A stretch of DNA of 7,314 nucleotides from Gammaproteobacteria bacterium (lineage in GTDB: Bacteria > Pseudomonadota > Gammaproteobacteria > PS1 > Pseudothioglobaceae), in the NCBI GenBank assembly GCA_029941485.1, contig JAPYOZ010000044.1:1-7314 (forward strand), written 5' to 3'. Under the pieces are notes generated by a model. That model had not been told where the DNA came from. It saw only the letters and a list, made by a program, of their open reading frames with translations, and made no database searches. The position numbers and the translations under genes were made by a program. Within the stretch, counting starts at the first letter, position 1. Every line of letters begins with the position of its first letter. This document shows, one piece after another, positions 5,610 through 7,314 of the stretch.

Positions 5610-7111
5610 GTCAATTGGCTAAAATTCTTACTCGTGCTGCAACTGGCATGGATGCACCTCTGGTTACTATTGAAGTACATATTTCTGGCGGTTTACCCAG
5701 TTTTACCATTGTGGGTTTACCAGAGGGTGCGGTTAAAGAAAGTAAAGACAGAGTGCGAAGCGCATTAATGAATTCAAAATTTAAGTTTCCTAAAGGCCGT
5801 ATTACCGTGAGTTTGGCACCGGCTAATTTGCCTAAAAGTGGTGGTCGTTATGATCTACCCATTGCCTTAGGTTTGATTATTGCTTCTAAACAGCTAAAGC
5901 CTCAGGTTAATATTAGCGAATTTGAATTCTATGGTGAGCTTGGATTGGATGGTTTGTTGCGTACGACCGAGAGTTTATTGCCGGCAATTGTTAAGGCTAA
6001 CAAACAGAAACACTCTATTGTTATTCCTAAAAGTAACATGGAACAATGTGCTTTAGTTGATGGTGCTGTTATCTATCCTTGTGAACATTTATTAGAAGTT
6101 TGTTCTTTTTTACAAGGCGCAGTGGAGGTCGATACTCCTAAAATCAGCACTAATCAAGATGCAGTTTATAGCAAAGATTTTTCCCAAGTTAAAGGCCAGT
6201 ATCATGCAAAACGAGCATTAGAAATTGCAGCAGCAGGTGGCCACAATATTCTGTTAATTGGTCCGCCAGGTTCAGGAAAAACCATGCTATCAGAACGACT
6301 ACCATCAATTATGCCACCACTAACGGTACAAAAAGCATTGGAACGAGCATCGATTTATTCAGTTGCGAATAAGTATTTAGAGTTATCTGATCTACAAGTT
6401 AGGCCTTTTCGTTCACCACACCACTCTTCCTCAGCGGTTGCTTTAGTGGGCGGTGGTACCAATCCAAAACCGGGTGAAATATCTTTAGCACATGAAGGTG
6501 TATTATTTTTAGATGAATTACCGGAATTTCCACGGCAAGTGCTTGAAGTATTAAGACAGCCACTGGAAAATGGTGAAGTTCATCTTTCTAGGGCAGCACA
6601 ACAGGTAACTTTCCCGGCTAATTTCCAATTAATTGGTGCGATGAATCCTTGCCCTTGTGGGCATGCAGGAGATGGTAGTGCTAAGTGTCATTGCACCGAA
6701 GACCAAGTCGATAAGTACCATTCAAAAATATCGGGTCCGTTGCTAGATCGTATCGATATGGTGCTTGATGTGCCACCATTGCCTAAAGAAGTGTTATTAA
6801 ATCAAGAAGATAAAAAATCTGAAAGTAGTGAAGCCATACGCATTAGAGTGCTAAATGCTTATAATACACAGCTGAATCGACAGAAAAAATCCAACGACAG
6901 ACTAACACCCGATGAGATAGAAAAATTGGTCAAACTTGATAAAGAAAACAAACAATTGATGGAAAGCGTAATTGATAAATTACAACTCTCAGCAAGGGCT
7001 TATCATAGAATATTAAAAGTAGCGAGAACCATTGCAGACATTGAACAAAGTGAATTAGTTGATAGGACTCATTTAATTGAATCCATTAGTTATCGTCGTC
7101 GTGCTAGTTAG
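5606..7111 (+). CDS. comM: ComM/YifB family AAA+ ATPase (Mg chelatase-like)
   Basis: ComM is a hexameric AAA+ helicase that in Vibrio and Acinetobacter promotes branch migration during natural transformation; in other bacteria its role is less clear. From ATG 5606 the protein has 501 residues, close to the 506 or so of E. coli YifB. An N-terminal ChlI-like domain (about 20-140, with VGLPEGAVKESKDRVRSAL at 36-54) precedes the AAA+ module. That module has Walker A GPPGSGKT (219-226), PHHSSS (271-276), Walker B VLFLDELPEF (299-308), sensor-1 GAMNPCPCG (344-352) and LLDRIDM (379-385). A helical C-terminal domain contains LSARAYHRILKVARTIADIE (461-480). Four cysteines at 349, 351, 361 and 363 form a possible zinc knuckle common in non-enterobacterial members. 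ATG 5606 forms an ATGA overlap with the tsaD stop; an in-frame GTG at 5579 is less likely because it extends beyond the usual N-terminus. hisA follows after 15 nt. Confidence 0.95.
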   Translation: MSQLAKILTRAATGMDAPLVTIEVHISGGLPSFTIVGLPEGAVKESKDRVRSALMNSKFKFPKGRITVSLAPANLPKSGGRYDLPIALGLIIASKQLKPQVNISEFEFYGELGLDGLLRTTESLLPAIVKANKQKHSIVIPKSNMEQCALVDGAVIYPCEHLLEVCSFLQGAVEVDTPKISTNQDAVYSKDFSQVKGQYHAKRALEIAAAGGHNILLIGPPGSGKTMLSERLPSIMPPLTVQKALERASIYSVANKYLELSDLQVRPFRSPHHSSSAVALVGGGTNPKPGEISLAHEGVLFLDELPEFPRQVLEVLRQPLENGEVHLSRAAQQVTFPANFQLIGAMNPCPCGHAGDGSAKCHCTEDQVDKYHSKISGPLLDRIDMVLDVPPLPKEVLLNQEDKKSESSEAIRIRVLNAYNTQLNRQKKSNDRLTPDEIEKLVKLDKENKQLMESVIDKLQLSARAYHRILKVARTIADIEQSELVDRTHLIESISYRRRAS

Positions 7112-7126
7112 GAAAATATTAAAAAT

Positions 7127-7314
7127 ATGATTATCATTCCCGCAATTGATTTAAAAGATGGGCAGTGTGTTCGTCTGCGACAAGGCCTGATGGATGATAC
7201 CACTGTGTTTTCTGATAATCCAGCACAGATGGCAGCGCGATGGGTAGAACAAGGTGCCAAACGTCTGCACCTAGTGGACCTTAACGGTGCTTTTGAAGGT
7301 AAACCAATTAACGC
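7127..7314 (+). CDS. hisA: Phosphoribosyl-formimino-AICAR isomerase HisA, N-terminal part (runs off right edge)
   Basis: HisA isomerises ProFAR to PRFAR, the fourth reaction of histidine synthesis, in the cytosol. Sixty-two codons plus two bases are present. They begin MIIIPAIDLKDGQCVRLRQG, with the first beta strand of the TIM barrel and catalytic base D8 (D7 in E. coli). The stretch AARWVEQGAKRLHLVDLNGAFEGKP (36-60) is typical of proteobacterial HisA and includes the LHLVDLNGA strand. HisF, the paralogue, would instead begin with a VIPCLDV-like motif, so HisA is clear. The ATG lies 15 nt after the comM stop. AGGA overlapping that stop (7110-7113) is the only ribosome-site candidate and its 13-base spacing is long. 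It probably belongs to the same transcript as comM. Its usual partners hisB, hisH and hisF are not upstream; any would have to lie beyond the right edge. Confidence 0.95.
   Translation, partial: MIIIPAIDLKDGQCVRLRQGLMDDTTVFSDNPAQMAARWVEQGAKRLHLVDLNGAFEGKPIN

Noticed and set aside
4819..5680. Minus-strand open frames opposite tsaD and the start of comM.
   Set aside because: They are antisense to two conserved genes and show no recognisable domain.
6638..6696. The four-cysteine cluster in ComM as a possible unusual metal site.
   Set aside because: NPCPCG followed by a CxC pair is common in this family outside the enterobacteria; E. coli is the exception, so it is not novel.

Overview
The window looks like chromosomal DNA of an AT-rich gammaproteobacterium. 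The support is LptB (a lipopolysaccharide-export ATPase of outer-membrane bacteria), proteobacterial forms of TruA, BirA, TsaD, ComM and HisA, and A/T-ending codons throughout. A pair of SulP anion transporters, one of them BicA-like, would suit a marine chemoautotroph such as the SUP05/Thioglobus group. That placement is a guess from gene character, not from any search.

Region by region: the left edge holds the 5' end of a BicA-like SulP permease on the minus strand (1-265). Facing away from it is a complete second SulP permease with a STAS domain (441-2198). The 175-nt gap between them carries two back-to-back promoters with perfect TATAAT boxes. Their -35 regions are the two halves of one inverted repeat. 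A strong hairpin terminator (2220-2250) closes the plus-strand permease and probably also the convergent truA (2270-3013, minus).

A 50-nt AT-rich gap then separates truA from a rightward gene string: birA (3064-3813), lptB (3860-4597), tsaD (4587-5609), comM (5606-7111) and the start of hisA (7127 to the edge). The gaps are 46 nt or less, two junctions overlap (11 nt and 4 nt), and no terminator is visible inside, so this reads as one operon. It joins unrelated housekeeping tasks: protein biotinylation, LPS export, tRNA t6A synthesis, a natural-transformation helicase and histidine synthesis.

Every coding stretch falls in a recognisable family, and I see no mobile element, CRISPR array, RNA gene or defence locus. 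The points most worth following are the shared SulP control region, the BicA-like assignment, and the altered biotinyl-AMP loop in a BirA that lacks its DNA-binding domain. The longest gene-free stretch is the 175-nt SulP gap.
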